Program-made: the position numbers and the translations under genes
NCBI GenBank assembly: GCA_017303855.1
Contig: JAFLBL010000006.1
Coordinates: forward strand, 186,001-250,000
From: Chitinophagales bacterium
GTDB lineage: Bacteria; Bacteroidota; Bacteroidia; Chitinophagales; Chitinophagaceae
Reading direction: 5' to 3'
DNA length: 64,000 bases
Notes under the pieces: generated by a model
What the model saw: only the letters and a program-made list of their open reading frames with translations
The model's database searches: none
Told to the model about the DNA's origin: nothing
Shown: positions 8,713 to 16,203 of the stretch, in pieces
Layout of the letters: each line of letters starts with the position of its first letter
How positions within the stretch are numbered: position 1 is the first letter of the stretch

Positions 8713-10047
8713 CTAGTCGTGATGCAATACATGTTTTTCATGCTCTGTATGGGTGTCTTCCAGTCCGGATACCGGTACTACCGTTACAAACTTGGACATT
8801 ACCGTAAAGAACAAGAGGAAAGTAGCGATACCGGCGATGGTCAGAGCCCATTCAGGCCAGGTGGCGCTGTACTTTACATAATTGGCACGTGTATCCTGCA
8901 TCGGCAACAAGGTTGTTTCCAGTGTAGGCACAATGATGAGGTAGCGTTTTACCCACATGGCAATCACCATTACAAAAGCCACCAGCGAAATCGGTCCCGG
9001 CTTGCGGGTGGCGGGAATGGCTACCACCAGGATCGGAAGGGCAATACCGGCAACGTTGGCAAACATGGTCCACCAGCCGTATTCAGACGTACTGAATAAT
9101 TTATGAATCAGTTCGCTGTCCCATTTCTCCGAAGCAAACCAGTCGGTGAAATATTCGGAGAAGGTAAAGTAACCATAACCGGCAGCCAGTACCAGCATAA
9201 TATATCCCAGGTATTTGAAATGCGTATCAGTGAAATAATAATCCAGTTTATATAATTTCCTGTAAAACCACATGGCCACAATCAATACACCACAACCGGA
9301 ATAAACCGCACCCAGTACGAAGTAGGGGCCGAAGATGGTACTGTGCCATCCCGGGCGAAGGGTCATACCAAAGATCCAGGACAGGATAGACGCCACCATG
9401 ATGGCCAGCGGAATCATGATTACCGCCATCAGGTTTTGTGAAATAATCAGGTGTCTTTTCTGACTGGCCGCACCGCGGTAACCAAGAGCCAGGAATTTAT
9501 ATACTTTCTGTTTCCATTTTGGAATATTCAGTCCGGCATCACGGTACACGGAAAGGTCTTTAATTAAAGCCAGCCACAGGAACAGTACGCTGCCGGTAAA
9601 GAAAGTAACCACGGCCATTACGTCCCAGGTCAGCGGCGACTGGATACGCGGATAAATAAACAAGTGATGCATCCGGTCAAAACGGCCTACACAAAGCAGG
9701 ATAAAAATAGGGCCTACAATCACGGAGATCAGGGTCATAAACTGGGCCAGCCGGATGATGGGTTTGCCCCATTTTACTTTGAATAAGTGCAGCAGACCGG
9801 CAATAATGGCACCGGCATAACTGAGACCGATAAAGAAGATGAAGTTTACAATAAATAAACCCCAAACCACATTATCCCGCATACCGGTAATACCGTGTCC
9901 TTTGGCAATCTGCAGGTACAGGGCATAGAGTCCCACCAGGATACACAGACCATAGAAAATGGTCCAGCCCCAGGCCCGTCCGCCGTATTTTTCTATATTC
10001 TTCCGCTGGTAATCGAAAGCTTCTTTTTGATAAGAGTTGAGTTCCAT
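8713..10047 (-). CDS. NrfD/PsrC-type quinone-interacting membrane subunit
   Basis: A 444-residue polytopic protein (about ten hydrophobic helices) of the NrfD/PsrC/ActC family, which passes electrons between the quinone pool and an Fe-S partner. Recognisable stretches are VVWGLFIVNFIFFIGLSYAGAIIAG (family helix 2), IYPRIQSPLTWDVMAV and GRFDRMHHLFIYPR, which resemble ActC/ActF of alternative complex III more than the short NrfD (about 320 residues). The gene follows the four-cluster ferredoxin with a 38-bp gap, the usual PsrB-PsrC or ActB-ActC order. No molybdopterin oxidoreductase is encoded nearby, so the terminal partner is unknown. Confidence 0.9.
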   Translation of the reverse strand: MELNSYQKEAFDYQRKNIEKYGGRAWGWTIFYGLCILVGLYALYLQIAKGHGITGMRDNVVWGLFIVNFIFFIGLSYAGAIIAGLLHLFKVKWGKPIIRLAQFMTLISVIVGPIFILLCVGRFDRMHHLFIYPRIQSPLTWDVMAVVTFFTGSVLFLWLALIKDLSVYRDAGLNIPKWKQKVYKFLALGYRGAASQKRHLIISQNLMAVIMIPLAIMVASILSWIFGMTLRPGWHSTIFGPYFVLGAVYSGCGVLIVAMWFYRKLYKLDYYFTDTHFKYLGYIMLVLAAGYGYFTFSEYFTDWFASEKWDSELIHKLFSTSEYGWWTMFANVAGIALPILVVAIPATRKPGPISLVAFVMVIAMWVKRYLIIVPTLETTLLPMQDTRANYVKYSATWPEWALTIAGIATFLLFFTVMSKFVTVVPVSGLEDTHTEHEKHVLHHD

Positions 10048-10085
10048 AATTAATGTTTCGTTGACAGGGTGAACAATGAAGCGGC

Positions 10086-11063
10086 TTATTCAGCTGATTC
10101 CTTTTTACCAAGAATATCCTTGTATTCTTTAAAGCGTTCCTGGATAGCGGAGTCCGCATCCTGGTACCCTTTTTCCACGGGGAAGGCCCTGTCTTTCGGC
10201 GGCAGGTAATATACCCGGGGTTTGGTACCCAGCTCTTCCATATAGCGGTAACCGGCACGGTCGGTAATCAGTTTGGTAAAGCTGACGGTCTCGAGGCCAT
10301 TGCTTACGGTGTCTTCATTTTCATCACCAAAATAGAATACGCCATTGGGACAAGCTTCCACACAAGGAGGAAGGAGACCTTCACGCGCACGGTCCGGACA
10401 GAAATCACATTTCTCCACAGTACCCACTTTTGCAGGAATACCCGTTTCTGGCGAATAAGCCAGGTCGCGGATGTCCATCGGCAGTTCGGGTTCATCCCAG
10501 TTAAATACACGGGTGGAATAGGGACAGGCAGCCATACAGAACTTACAACCGATACAACGGTCATTGTCGATCAGTACCAGGCCGTCTTGTCTTTTGAATG
10601 TAGCATCTACAGGACAAACCTTCACGCAAGGCGGGTTATCACAATGGAAGCATTGTTTCGGAAACCAGTAAGGAGCGGCTTTATCACTGTCTTTCAGCAG
10701 TTTTACTGTCAGCCATTCCTGTTCTTTGGGGCGGTAATGCCATTTCTGACAGGCGGCGATACAACTGCGTGCATTTTTACATTGAGAGAGATCCACTACC
10801 ATCACAAACTTTTTACCCGCAATACCTTCCCGGGCTTCCAGTTTGGATACAATGGACATGTGCTCCTGGTGATTCAGGTAGGCGGAATCTATTTCCACGA
10901 TTTCACCCGTTGGTGATAACAGTTTCACTTTATCTCCGGCCGGCGCTTTCTTCGAAGAGCAGGAACAGGCCAGGCTGCCGCAGGTGGCAGTGGCAACGGT
11001 GGCGATAGCAGCGGTTTTTAAAAAATCCCGCCGGCTTTTATCAATGGTTTCTTCCTGTTTCAT
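10086..11063 (-). CDS. Tat-exported four-cluster Fe-S protein (PsrB/DsrO type)
   Basis: A 325-residue periplasmic ferredoxin. A twin-arginine signal SRRDFLKTAA is at about 10-19, with Cys-rich residues (TCGSLACSC) after it that may form a lipobox. Cys groups by count: 95-(Ala98)-101-105, 138-141-146-150, 170-173-176-180, 219-222-234-238. The last three are complete four-Cys motifs; the first, QCKNARSCIAAC, has Ala where the second Cys is expected. Residues 45-63 (KVKLLSPTGEIVEIDSAYL) form a small module also found in the 71-residue protein just upstream. It is expected to link the NrfD subunit to a periplasmic or surface redox partner. Operon member, 38 bp from both neighbours. Confidence 0.92.
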   Translation of the reverse strand: MKQEETIDKSRRDFLKTAAIATVATATCGSLACSCSSKKAPAGDKVKLLSPTGEIVEIDSAYLNHQEHMSIVSKLEAREGIAGKKFVMVVDLSQCKNARSCIAACQKWHYRPKEQEWLTVKLLKDSDKAAPYWFPKQCFHCDNPPCVKVCPVDATFKRQDGLVLIDNDRCIGCKFCMAACPYSTRVFNWDEPELPMDIRDLAYSPETGIPAKVGTVEKCDFCPDRAREGLLPPCVEACPNGVFYFGDENEDTVSNGLETVSFTKLITDRAGYRYMEELGTKPRVYYLPPKDRAFPVEKGYQDADSAIQERFKEYKDILGKKESAE

Positions 11064-11101
11064 TTTATAGTATTAGATGTAAATACGTAAATGCTTGTGG
11101 T

Positions 11102-11317
11102 TTACTTTGAAGGATTCTCCATCCAGTTATAGATATCCTCATTTGTGGCTTTCTTTTTCGCCGTAATCTGGTCCAGCACGGCTTTATCCACTTCCACCAG
11201 TTTGCCGTCAGGTGTCAGCATTTTCACTTTTTCCTGTGGGGCATTTTCTTTTTTGCCCAGGAGTGAAGAGAAAAAATGGCGGCGTGATTGGTCTGCAGGT
11301 TGTTTGTTGTTTCCCAT
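11102..11317 (-). CDS. 71-residue twin-arginine protein, first gene of the Fe-S/NrfD operon
   Basis: This small protein has no named family that I recognise. It begins MGNNKQPADQSRRHFFSSLL, with an RRHFF pattern like a Tat motif but no long hydrophobic helix after it. Residues about 31-49, KVKMLTPDGKLVEVDKAVL, align without gaps to residues 45-63 of the downstream Fe-S protein (KVKLLSPTGEIVEIDSAYL). It ends ATNEDIYNWMENPSK. It could be a chaperone-like or assembly factor, or a structural subunit that mimics the ferredoxin N-terminus; this is inference. It is the first gene after the promoter at 11357-11423. Confidence 0.75.
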   Translation of the reverse strand: MGNNKQPADQSRRHFFSSLLGKKENAPQEKVKMLTPDGKLVEVDKAVLDQITAKKKATNEDIYNWMENPSK

Positions 11318-11356
11318 GTTTAATAATATTATATACCGGAGATAAAAAAATGTAGT

Positions 11357-11423
11357 GCAACTTATTTACAACCCGCTGACAGTCTCATGACTGAGGTCAA
11401 GACCCAAAGTGAGAAATGTCACA
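11357..11423 (-). promoter_or_regulatory. Composite promoter 1: CRP/FNR-like site, 15-bp element, -7 box
   Basis: Read towards lower coordinates: TGTGACATTTCTCACT (11423-11408) fits TGTGA-N6-TCACA with one mismatch; 16 bp on, GTCATGAGACTGTCA (11391-11377); 12 bp on, TAAGTTGC (11364-11357) as a variant -7 box. The start codon is at 11317. The same order and spacing occur in the two promoters at 14106-14173 and 14207-14273. Confidence 0.75.
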
Positions 11424-11460
11424 GGCGTAACGGTTTACCGGAGGGCGTAAATCAGTAAAA

Positions 11461-11494
11461 CTGTAAAACCAGTCCGGCCGGACTGGTTTTACAG
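11461..11494. terminator. 34-bp perfect palindrome, bidirectional terminator
   Basis: ctgtaaaaccagtccgg is followed immediately by its exact reverse complement (11478-11494). The stem contains both the G/C core and an outer TTTTACAG arm. It lies just past the stop of the DUF5777 gene and so separates operon 2 from the promoter of operon 1. Confidence 0.85.
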
Positions 11495-11520
11495 CTATAA
11501 TATATATTATAAAGAAATGA

Positions 11521-12405
11521 TCAGAAATTCCAGAGGCGGGTTATATTAAAACCAATTACAAACTGTCCATCCCGGAAATCATTCTTATTAAACATATTAT
11601 TACTTTGAGGCACGATGCCATAATAGTTACCAAAGAATACCTGGAATGCGTGAGAGCTGGTAGTGGTTTCAAAACCGAAGCAAATATTCGGGTGCGGGTT
11701 ATTGGTCGTATGCTGGGTCAGTGGCTGATCATAACCGGCGATAATAGCAGACTTCTCGGTTATTTTTAAACGACCGAGGGTGGATATGGCCAGGTGCCCG
11801 TTTTTCATTTTTTTCTGAATATTGCCGTCTTTGTCAACATAGGCTTCCACATTATTGAACCAGGAAAAGCTGGGTGCTACCTGCAGAGAGAACTTCTCGC
11901 TGACTTTACGGGCAATAATCAGCTGATTGAAATAGGAAAGACGGTGTACATCGTACCGGAAATTGCTTTTATTCCTGGTGTCCACCACCGCGTTACCAAA
12001 ATAGGTTACGCTCACCGGCATTTTATTATCGGTGGTCTGCTGAAGCAGGGCGTATTTGGCATTCAGGTCCAGCTGATTTCTTTCTTTGGTAATACCAATA
12101 CCGACAAACAGGTTTTTTACCGGGGCGTAGTTCACGCCCAGCCGGATATTGGAAGGAGCAAACAGACCGAACAGATCTGAAGCGCCATTATTTACCACGC
12201 CAAACCGGTGTTGAATATCAAATTCCAGCGTTCCTTTAATAGGCACCAGGGAAGTCTGGTTATCCATCAGCCAGACACTGCCAAAGGTGTTTTTGACCGG
12301 TTTTGATTTTGCAGGCGCTTTTTCCGCGGGTGCGTCCTGTGCCTGTATGCTGCCGGCCAGCAGACCGAGGGACAGCAACAGTAGTATATTTTTCATTTTT
12401 TTCAT
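11521..12405 (-). CDS. DUF5777-family outer-membrane beta-barrel protein (copy A)
   Basis: A 294-residue exported protein: signal peptide MKKMKNILLLLSLGLLAGSIQAQ, a short Ala/Lys/Pro linker (APAEKAPAKSKPV), then about 255 residues of alternating beta strands that end in an aromatic C-terminus (GFNITRLWNF), as outer-membrane barrels do. Family landmarks include GTLEFDIQHRFGVV, NIRLGVNYAPVKNLFVGIGI and SYFNQLIIARKVSEKFSLQVAPS. It is clearly paralogous to the gene at 16204-17115 (shared LLIARKFSDKLSLQLMPT region). Last gene of operon 2, ten bp after a haem-type lipoprotein. A pore or sheath role for the lipoproteins is inference. Confidence 0.88.
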   Translation of the reverse strand: MKKMKNILLLLSLGLLAGSIQAQDAPAEKAPAKSKPVKNTFGSVWLMDNQTSLVPIKGTLEFDIQHRFGVVNNGASDLFGLFAPSNIRLGVNYAPVKNLFVGIGITKERNQLDLNAKYALLQQTTDNKMPVSVTYFGNAVVDTRNKSNFRYDVHRLSYFNQLIIARKVSEKFSLQVAPSFSWFNNVEAYVDKDGNIQKKMKNGHLAISTLGRLKITEKSAIIAGYDQPLTQHTTNNPHPNICFGFETTTSSHAFQVFFGNYYGIVPQSNNMFNKNDFRDGQFVIGFNITRLWNF

Positions 12406-12415
12406 AAATCAATTT

Positions 12416-12811
12416 TTAATTGTTTAATGCACCTTGTTTGATCCATGCAAGAACGAGTGCATTATAGTCCTTGTCGGGGCCGCTTAAAGGCATGGGTGTA
12501 CCTTTTTTACCGGTCATCCATAAGTACAATTCGCTGCTTTGTGGGTTGGTCAGGTTTATATAATTACCTGCATTAAGAGAAGTAAAAGCGTTGGCCACGG
12601 TAAGATCCGGTGCTTTAGCGCCGGCACTATGGCAGCCGCTGTTGTTGCAGCTTTTATTGAATATGGGAATGATATCGTTTACAAAACTCACGGTGCGGGT
12701 AATTTCTTCACCCGTATCGGAAACCAGTGTTTTGTCTTTGTAACATCCGCTCAGCAGCCCGGTACTTATAAGGGCTGTGATTACCCACAGTATGGTTTTT
12801 TTATATAACAT
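12416..12811 (-). CDS. Small lipoprotein with CX4CH haem-type motif
   Basis: A 131-residue lipoprotein: signal peptide with lipobox LLSGC (Cys23). Residues 41-61 read VSFVNDIIPIFNKSCNNSGCH, the start of a cytochrome-like domain with a CX4CH spacing (Cys55, Cys60, His61) instead of CX2CH. A distal Met candidate lies in GTPMPLSGP. Such VxPIFxxxC..CH domains occur in many Bacteroidota and Planctomycetota surface lipoproteins. Covalent haem attachment through CX4CH is known in some tetrahaem cytochromes c3, but has to be tested here. Middle gene of operon 2. Confidence 0.82.
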   Translation of the reverse strand: MLYKKTILWVITALISTGLLSGCYKDKTLVSDTGEEITRTVSFVNDIIPIFNKSCNNSGCHSAGAKAPDLTVANAFTSLNAGNYINLTNPQSSELYLWMTGKKGTPMPLSGPDKDYNALVLAWIKQGALNN

Positions 12812-12845
12812 AATCTGTGTTTTAAGATTTCAGAATGGATGTTGC

Positions 12846-14057
12846 CTATTTTTTGAATTTCAATACCAGGTTGGCTTTAATAGAGTGTGCGATCTGGGCA
12901 TTTTCAAAGATGGCAAAGCCGAAATACTGATCTTCCAATGAAGAAAAGTCAACATCGTATTCAGTATCGGTTGTTTTCAGTGCTCTTTTAAACTCCATAG
13001 TCCATGAACCTGAACTGTACACCGCTTTACAAGGAATATCTCCCATACTGCCTGTATAAGAATCGTTGAGGGTAAGACCCGGAACTGCTTTGGGTCCAAC
13101 GCCGGAACCCACGCGCTGATAGTCTGTACCAACATTAGGATCAATGGTAGAAGCGTCGCTAAGGGTAAGTACCCCGTTTGCGTCAACTGCGGTTACCAGT
13201 TTGGCTGTACCGGCAGTTACTTCAGAATTCATAATCCAGCCATAATCGGTACGGGTAGGGATAATGTATTTGGGAACGGAAACTGAAACAGCCGGAGAAG
13301 ATCCGGTAATAACCAGGCTCTGTGTATTATTCTGATAAACATCCACACCAGGATCAGATTTTCTGCCGTTCGGATAAGCATTATTCTGGTATTGGTCGTG
13401 GATCTGATTGGCGGCATTTACACCACCGCGTACGGATTTCCAATGCCACATATCAATTTTTTCTGAAGGATAGTTTGTATAGTGCCTGCTGGATGCATCG
13501 GCAGCAGGTAAACCGGTATGGCAGGATTTATAACAGGTTCCGCTGTTCCATCCGCTTACTGAATTATTGATATTCCACAGGAAGGCCATTTTATCTTCAT
13601 AAAATGGAGTACGGTAGGGGCTGGTGGTAAAATCAAATGTACCTAACTCCTGCGCCCATCTTTTGGTAATGGGATTAAAATACCAGGGGTTTCTTTTTAA
13701 AGATTGAGTGGGGTCCGCCCATTGTACCAGGAAATAAATATTGTTGGCATCATAAGCCGATTTCATTTTTACCCAGGGAATGATATTCCCGGTATAGCCT
13801 CTGAACACATCACCGGTTACTTCAGGTACGGTGGTGCTGAACTCGAGGGTAGGGCTGTTATCCCAGGCGGCATCAACCACACCGTCCAATGTCGGAGCGG
13901 TGGTAACTTTTACTGCAACCAGGTCGGTGCCGCTATTGATAACCTGCGGTGTATCCAGTACCTGATCTCCTTTTGTGCAACTGACCACATAACCGATTAA
14001 AAGGACAAACGTGGCGATAATCCAGACGAATTTTGATTGTACATGTTTCATAAACAT
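12846..14057 (-). CDS. Ethylbenzene-dehydrogenase-related haem-domain lipoprotein
   Basis: A 403-residue lipoprotein (lipobox VVSC, Cys27). Residues about 45-130 (TLDGVVDAAWDNSPTLEF..NIYFLVQWADPTQS) are the N-terminal part of a haem b/c-binding domain of the EB_dh/DMSO-reductase gamma type. A CYKSCH sequence (Cys175, Cys179, His180; CX3CH) is inserted at SGWNSGTCYKSCHTGLPA and is followed by MWHWKSVR. The C-terminal part (EFKRALKTTDTEYDVDF..QYFGFAIFENAQIAHSI) completes the domain. In ethylbenzene dehydrogenase the equivalent subunit carries electrons from a Mo enzyme; no such enzyme is encoded here. First gene of operon 2. The start may be the ATG at 14051 (MKHVQSK). Confidence 0.85.
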   Translation of the reverse strand: MFMKHVQSKFVWIIATFVLLIGYVVSCTKGDQVLDTPQVINSGTDLVAVKVTTAPTLDGVVDAAWDNSPTLEFSTTVPEVTGDVFRGYTGNIIPWVKMKSAYDANNIYFLVQWADPTQSLKRNPWYFNPITKRWAQELGTFDFTTSPYRTPFYEDKMAFLWNINNSVSGWNSGTCYKSCHTGLPAADASSRHYTNYPSEKIDMWHWKSVRGGVNAANQIHDQYQNNAYPNGRKSDPGVDVYQNNTQSLVITGSSPAVSVSVPKYIIPTRTDYGWIMNSEVTAGTAKLVTAVDANGVLTLSDASTIDPNVGTDYQRVGSGVGPKAVPGLTLNDSYTGSMGDIPCKAVYSSGSWTMEFKRALKTTDTEYDVDFSSLEDQYFGFAIFENAQIAHSIKANLVLKFKK

Positions 14058-14105
14058 AAAATTTTAAGTGTAAGATTTTGTCTTTGAGCAAAGCAGAAAG
14101 CGAAT

Positions 14106-14173
14106 GCAAGCTAGTCCGATACCAGCTGACTGTTCCATGACGGTTGTCAGCTATTTGTGTGAGTATTATCACT
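14106..14173 (-). promoter_or_regulatory. Composite promoter 2 (towards operon 2)
   Basis: Read towards lower coordinates: AGTGATAATACTCACA (14173-14158), a near-perfect CRP/FNR-type palindrome; 16 bp; GTCATGGAACAGTCA (14141-14127), which matches the 15-bp element of the other two promoters at 12 of 15 positions; 13 bp; TAGCTTGC (14113-14106) as -7 box. The start codon is at 14057. Confidence 0.72.
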
Positions 14174-14206
14174 TTTGCTTATGTGATGATCAGGATAAGT
14201 TATAAA

Positions 14207-14273
14207 TGTGACAAAAGTCATACAAGCCGGAGTTGCTTGTCATGAGACTGTCATTGAAGCATGAATAATTTTG
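14207..14273 (+). promoter_or_regulatory. Composite promoter 3 (towards operon 3)
   Basis: TGTGACAAAAGTCATA (14207-14222), CRP/FNR-like; 16 bp; GTCATGAGACTGTCA (14239-14253), identical to the element in promoter 1; 12 bp; TAATTTTG (14266-14273), a perfect TAnnTTTG -7 box. The start codon is at 14336, which gives a leader of about 55-60 nt. The palindrome centre would be near -65. Confidence 0.78.
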
Positions 14274-14335
14274 AATGTTCATTTTACGAAAAGCTCTTTT
14301 CTCAAGTATCAATTTTCAAACTAAACTCGCTTTTT

Positions 14336-15523
14336 ATGAAAAAGGTTTCATTACTCCAAACGGCGGTTCTTTTCATTTGTGGAGTGTTTCTTACTGCCTC
14401 TGTTTTCCAGTGCAGAAAGGCCGGCGACCTGGTAAAAGATCTTGACAGGTCTTATACGGGCAGTGCGGATTCTACTGTTTATGCTTCATTTTATGAAAGC
14501 AACACCGTTTCGCCTTCCGATGGCACTCCGGGTATCAATGATGTGATCAAATTCCGCGGTGTTCAGACAATTATCCATGAATATTGCGGTACATCAAACT
14601 GTCACGGTGGCAACATTCCTCCGAAGTTTGATACTTATGCACAGATCATGCAGTACGTTGTTGCCGGTAATCCCACCGGTAGTAAACTGTGGGAGTATGT
14701 AACCACCAATGATTTTGATAAAGCCATGCCGCCGGTTGCCTCCAACCACGAAATGGGCACATCCGATAAAGGCATCCTGTATAACTGGATTTTAAATGGC
14801 GCCAAAGAAAGACCTGATCTGAAAGATTTCAGACCCGCTTCTATCCGCCTGATCGCTGACGGTTGCGGTTCTGCCAACTGTCACAACCAGGCTACTGCTA
14901 CCGGTGGATGGGCGAGAAAAGGACTGATCGCCGGATTGGTTTCTTCAGATACCACTCAGTATACCTTTATCAACCCGCTGACCAGTGCAGTAACCTTGTA
15001 TTGTCAGCTTTCCAATACTACTAAACGCGACCAGGTATGGAATGCCTATAAGGACAGTGTGAAAACATTCTATGCGGACACCCTGGCCAATGCCAGTTTC
15101 AGACCCTGGAAAACGGTTTCCACTCCTACTTCTGCACTCAGTACCCGTGGCCCGTTGCAGAACTATGATGATATTATCATGGATATTAAATATCCGAAGA
15201 GTGTAAGAACAAACTCCAGTGTGGTATATACTGACCCCACAACTTTGAAAACCTATTATGTAAGAGGTAACCCGATGCTGTCAACCGACTGCTTTATCCG
15301 CCGGATAGACTCAACGTTAATTTATATTAACCAGGTAACGGGTGTGGAAGCTTCTGTAAGTGGCAATATGTCATGGGATGATGCCGGTTATAAACCCGCA
15401 GAAATTGCCCTGATCAAAGCCTGGTATTTTGCCGATCCTAATGTTCCTGACGTATGGAAATATGGAAATAACAACCAGGGTATTTTCAAATACAAAAGAT
15501 CAGGTACGATTATCAGACGCTAA
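14336..15523 (+). CDS. Dihaem-type lipoprotein with two CX4CH motifs
   Basis: A 395-residue lipoprotein: signal peptide MKKVSLLQTAVLFICGVFLTASVFQC with the lipid-modified Cys at about 26. Two similar modules carry CGTSNCH (Cys84-His90) and CGSANCH (Cys177-His183), each CX4CH and each preceded by an I-x-x-x-C pattern, so the protein looks like an internal duplication. The C-terminal half (LQNYDDIIMDIKYPKSVR..NPMLSTDCFIRRIDST) has no recognised motif. The start at 14336 is chosen because the signal peptide opens there; 25 in-frame residues upstream overlap the leader and promoter. First gene of operon 3, 29 bp before the next. Confidence 0.82.
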   Translation: MKKVSLLQTAVLFICGVFLTASVFQCRKAGDLVKDLDRSYTGSADSTVYASFYESNTVSPSDGTPGINDVIKFRGVQTIIHEYCGTSNCHGGNIPPKFDTYAQIMQYVVAGNPTGSKLWEYVTTNDFDKAMPPVASNHEMGTSDKGILYNWILNGAKERPDLKDFRPASIRLIADGCGSANCHNQATATGGWARKGLIAGLVSSDTTQYTFINPLTSAVTLYCQLSNTTKRDQVWNAYKDSVKTFYADTLANASFRPWKTVSTPTSALSTRGPLQNYDDIIMDIKYPKSVRTNSSVVYTDPTTLKTYYVRGNPMLSTDCFIRRIDSTLIYINQVTGVEASVSGNMSWDDAGYKPAEIALIKAWYFADPNVPDVWKYGNNNQGIFKYKRSGTIIRR

Positions 15524-15552
15524 CTCATTACTTTATTTTAAACAGCAATACA

Positions 15553-16179
15553 ATGAAAAAGAAAATATTATTAACAGCCATGATAACCACCATGTTGGTC
15601 TACGCGTTATCATCCTGTTACCAGAACAGAGAAGATATTCAGGCACTTCCGAGGGTTTCATTCAGAAGTGAAGTAGTGCCGATCGTTACCGGTGGTGCCT
15701 GCGGATGCCATAACAACGGTATGGCCCAGCGCGCCCTCCAGTTCTCTCATCTTGATACAATCTGGTATGATGCCATCCTTGGCCGGGTTGGTTTATTTAA
15801 TACATGGGTAAATGGCGGAACACACCCCGGTGGAGGCGCTATCGACTTCTCCGCTTCTGAAAAAGTAATTATTAAGAAGTGGCTGGCCCAGGGTGCTGAA
15901 TTGGGGTATTATGATGACGGAGCCGGCTGTACCGTTAGTGGTAACCTGCGCTATACCACCGACATCGTTCCTATATATAATGTAACCTGTAAAGGATCCA
16001 CTTGTCACGGCGGTATTGCAGTAACACTGGATTATAACAAAATGGTGGCTACAAAAACCACTCTGTCAACCATGGTAAACAGCGGCGGCAGCCAGGGACA
16101 CCCCGGTGGCGCACTGAGTATATCATCCTGCACAGCGAACAAATTCAAAGAATGGATCAACCAGGGACAGCCTCAATAA
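15553..16179 (+). CDS. Dihaem-type lipoprotein with CXCH and CX4CH motifs
   Basis: A 208-residue lipoprotein (lipobox ALSSC, Cys22). The first module, VSFRSEVVPIVTGGACGCHNNG, has Cys50-Cys52-His53 (CXCH); the second, LRYTTDIVPIYNVTCKGSTCHGG, has Cys146-Cys151-His152 (CX4CH). Both are introduced by the same xVPIxxxxC run as the 131-residue lipoprotein of operon 2, so the three share one domain family. Each half contains a HPGGGA or HPGGAL stretch (about 91 and 185). The twofold HPGG repeat may contribute a second haem ligand; that is inference. Middle gene of operon 3. Confidence 0.8.
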   Translation: MKKKILLTAMITTMLVYALSSCYQNREDIQALPRVSFRSEVVPIVTGGACGCHNNGMAQRALQFSHLDTIWYDAILGRVGLFNTWVNGGTHPGGGAIDFSASEKVIIKKWLAQGAELGYYDDGAGCTVSGNLRYTTDIVPIYNVTCKGSTCHGGIAVTLDYNKMVATKTTLSTMVNSGGSQGHPGGALSISSCTANKFKEWINQGQPQ

Positions 16180-16203
16180 GTTTCACCGTAAAAAATTAAT
16201 CTC

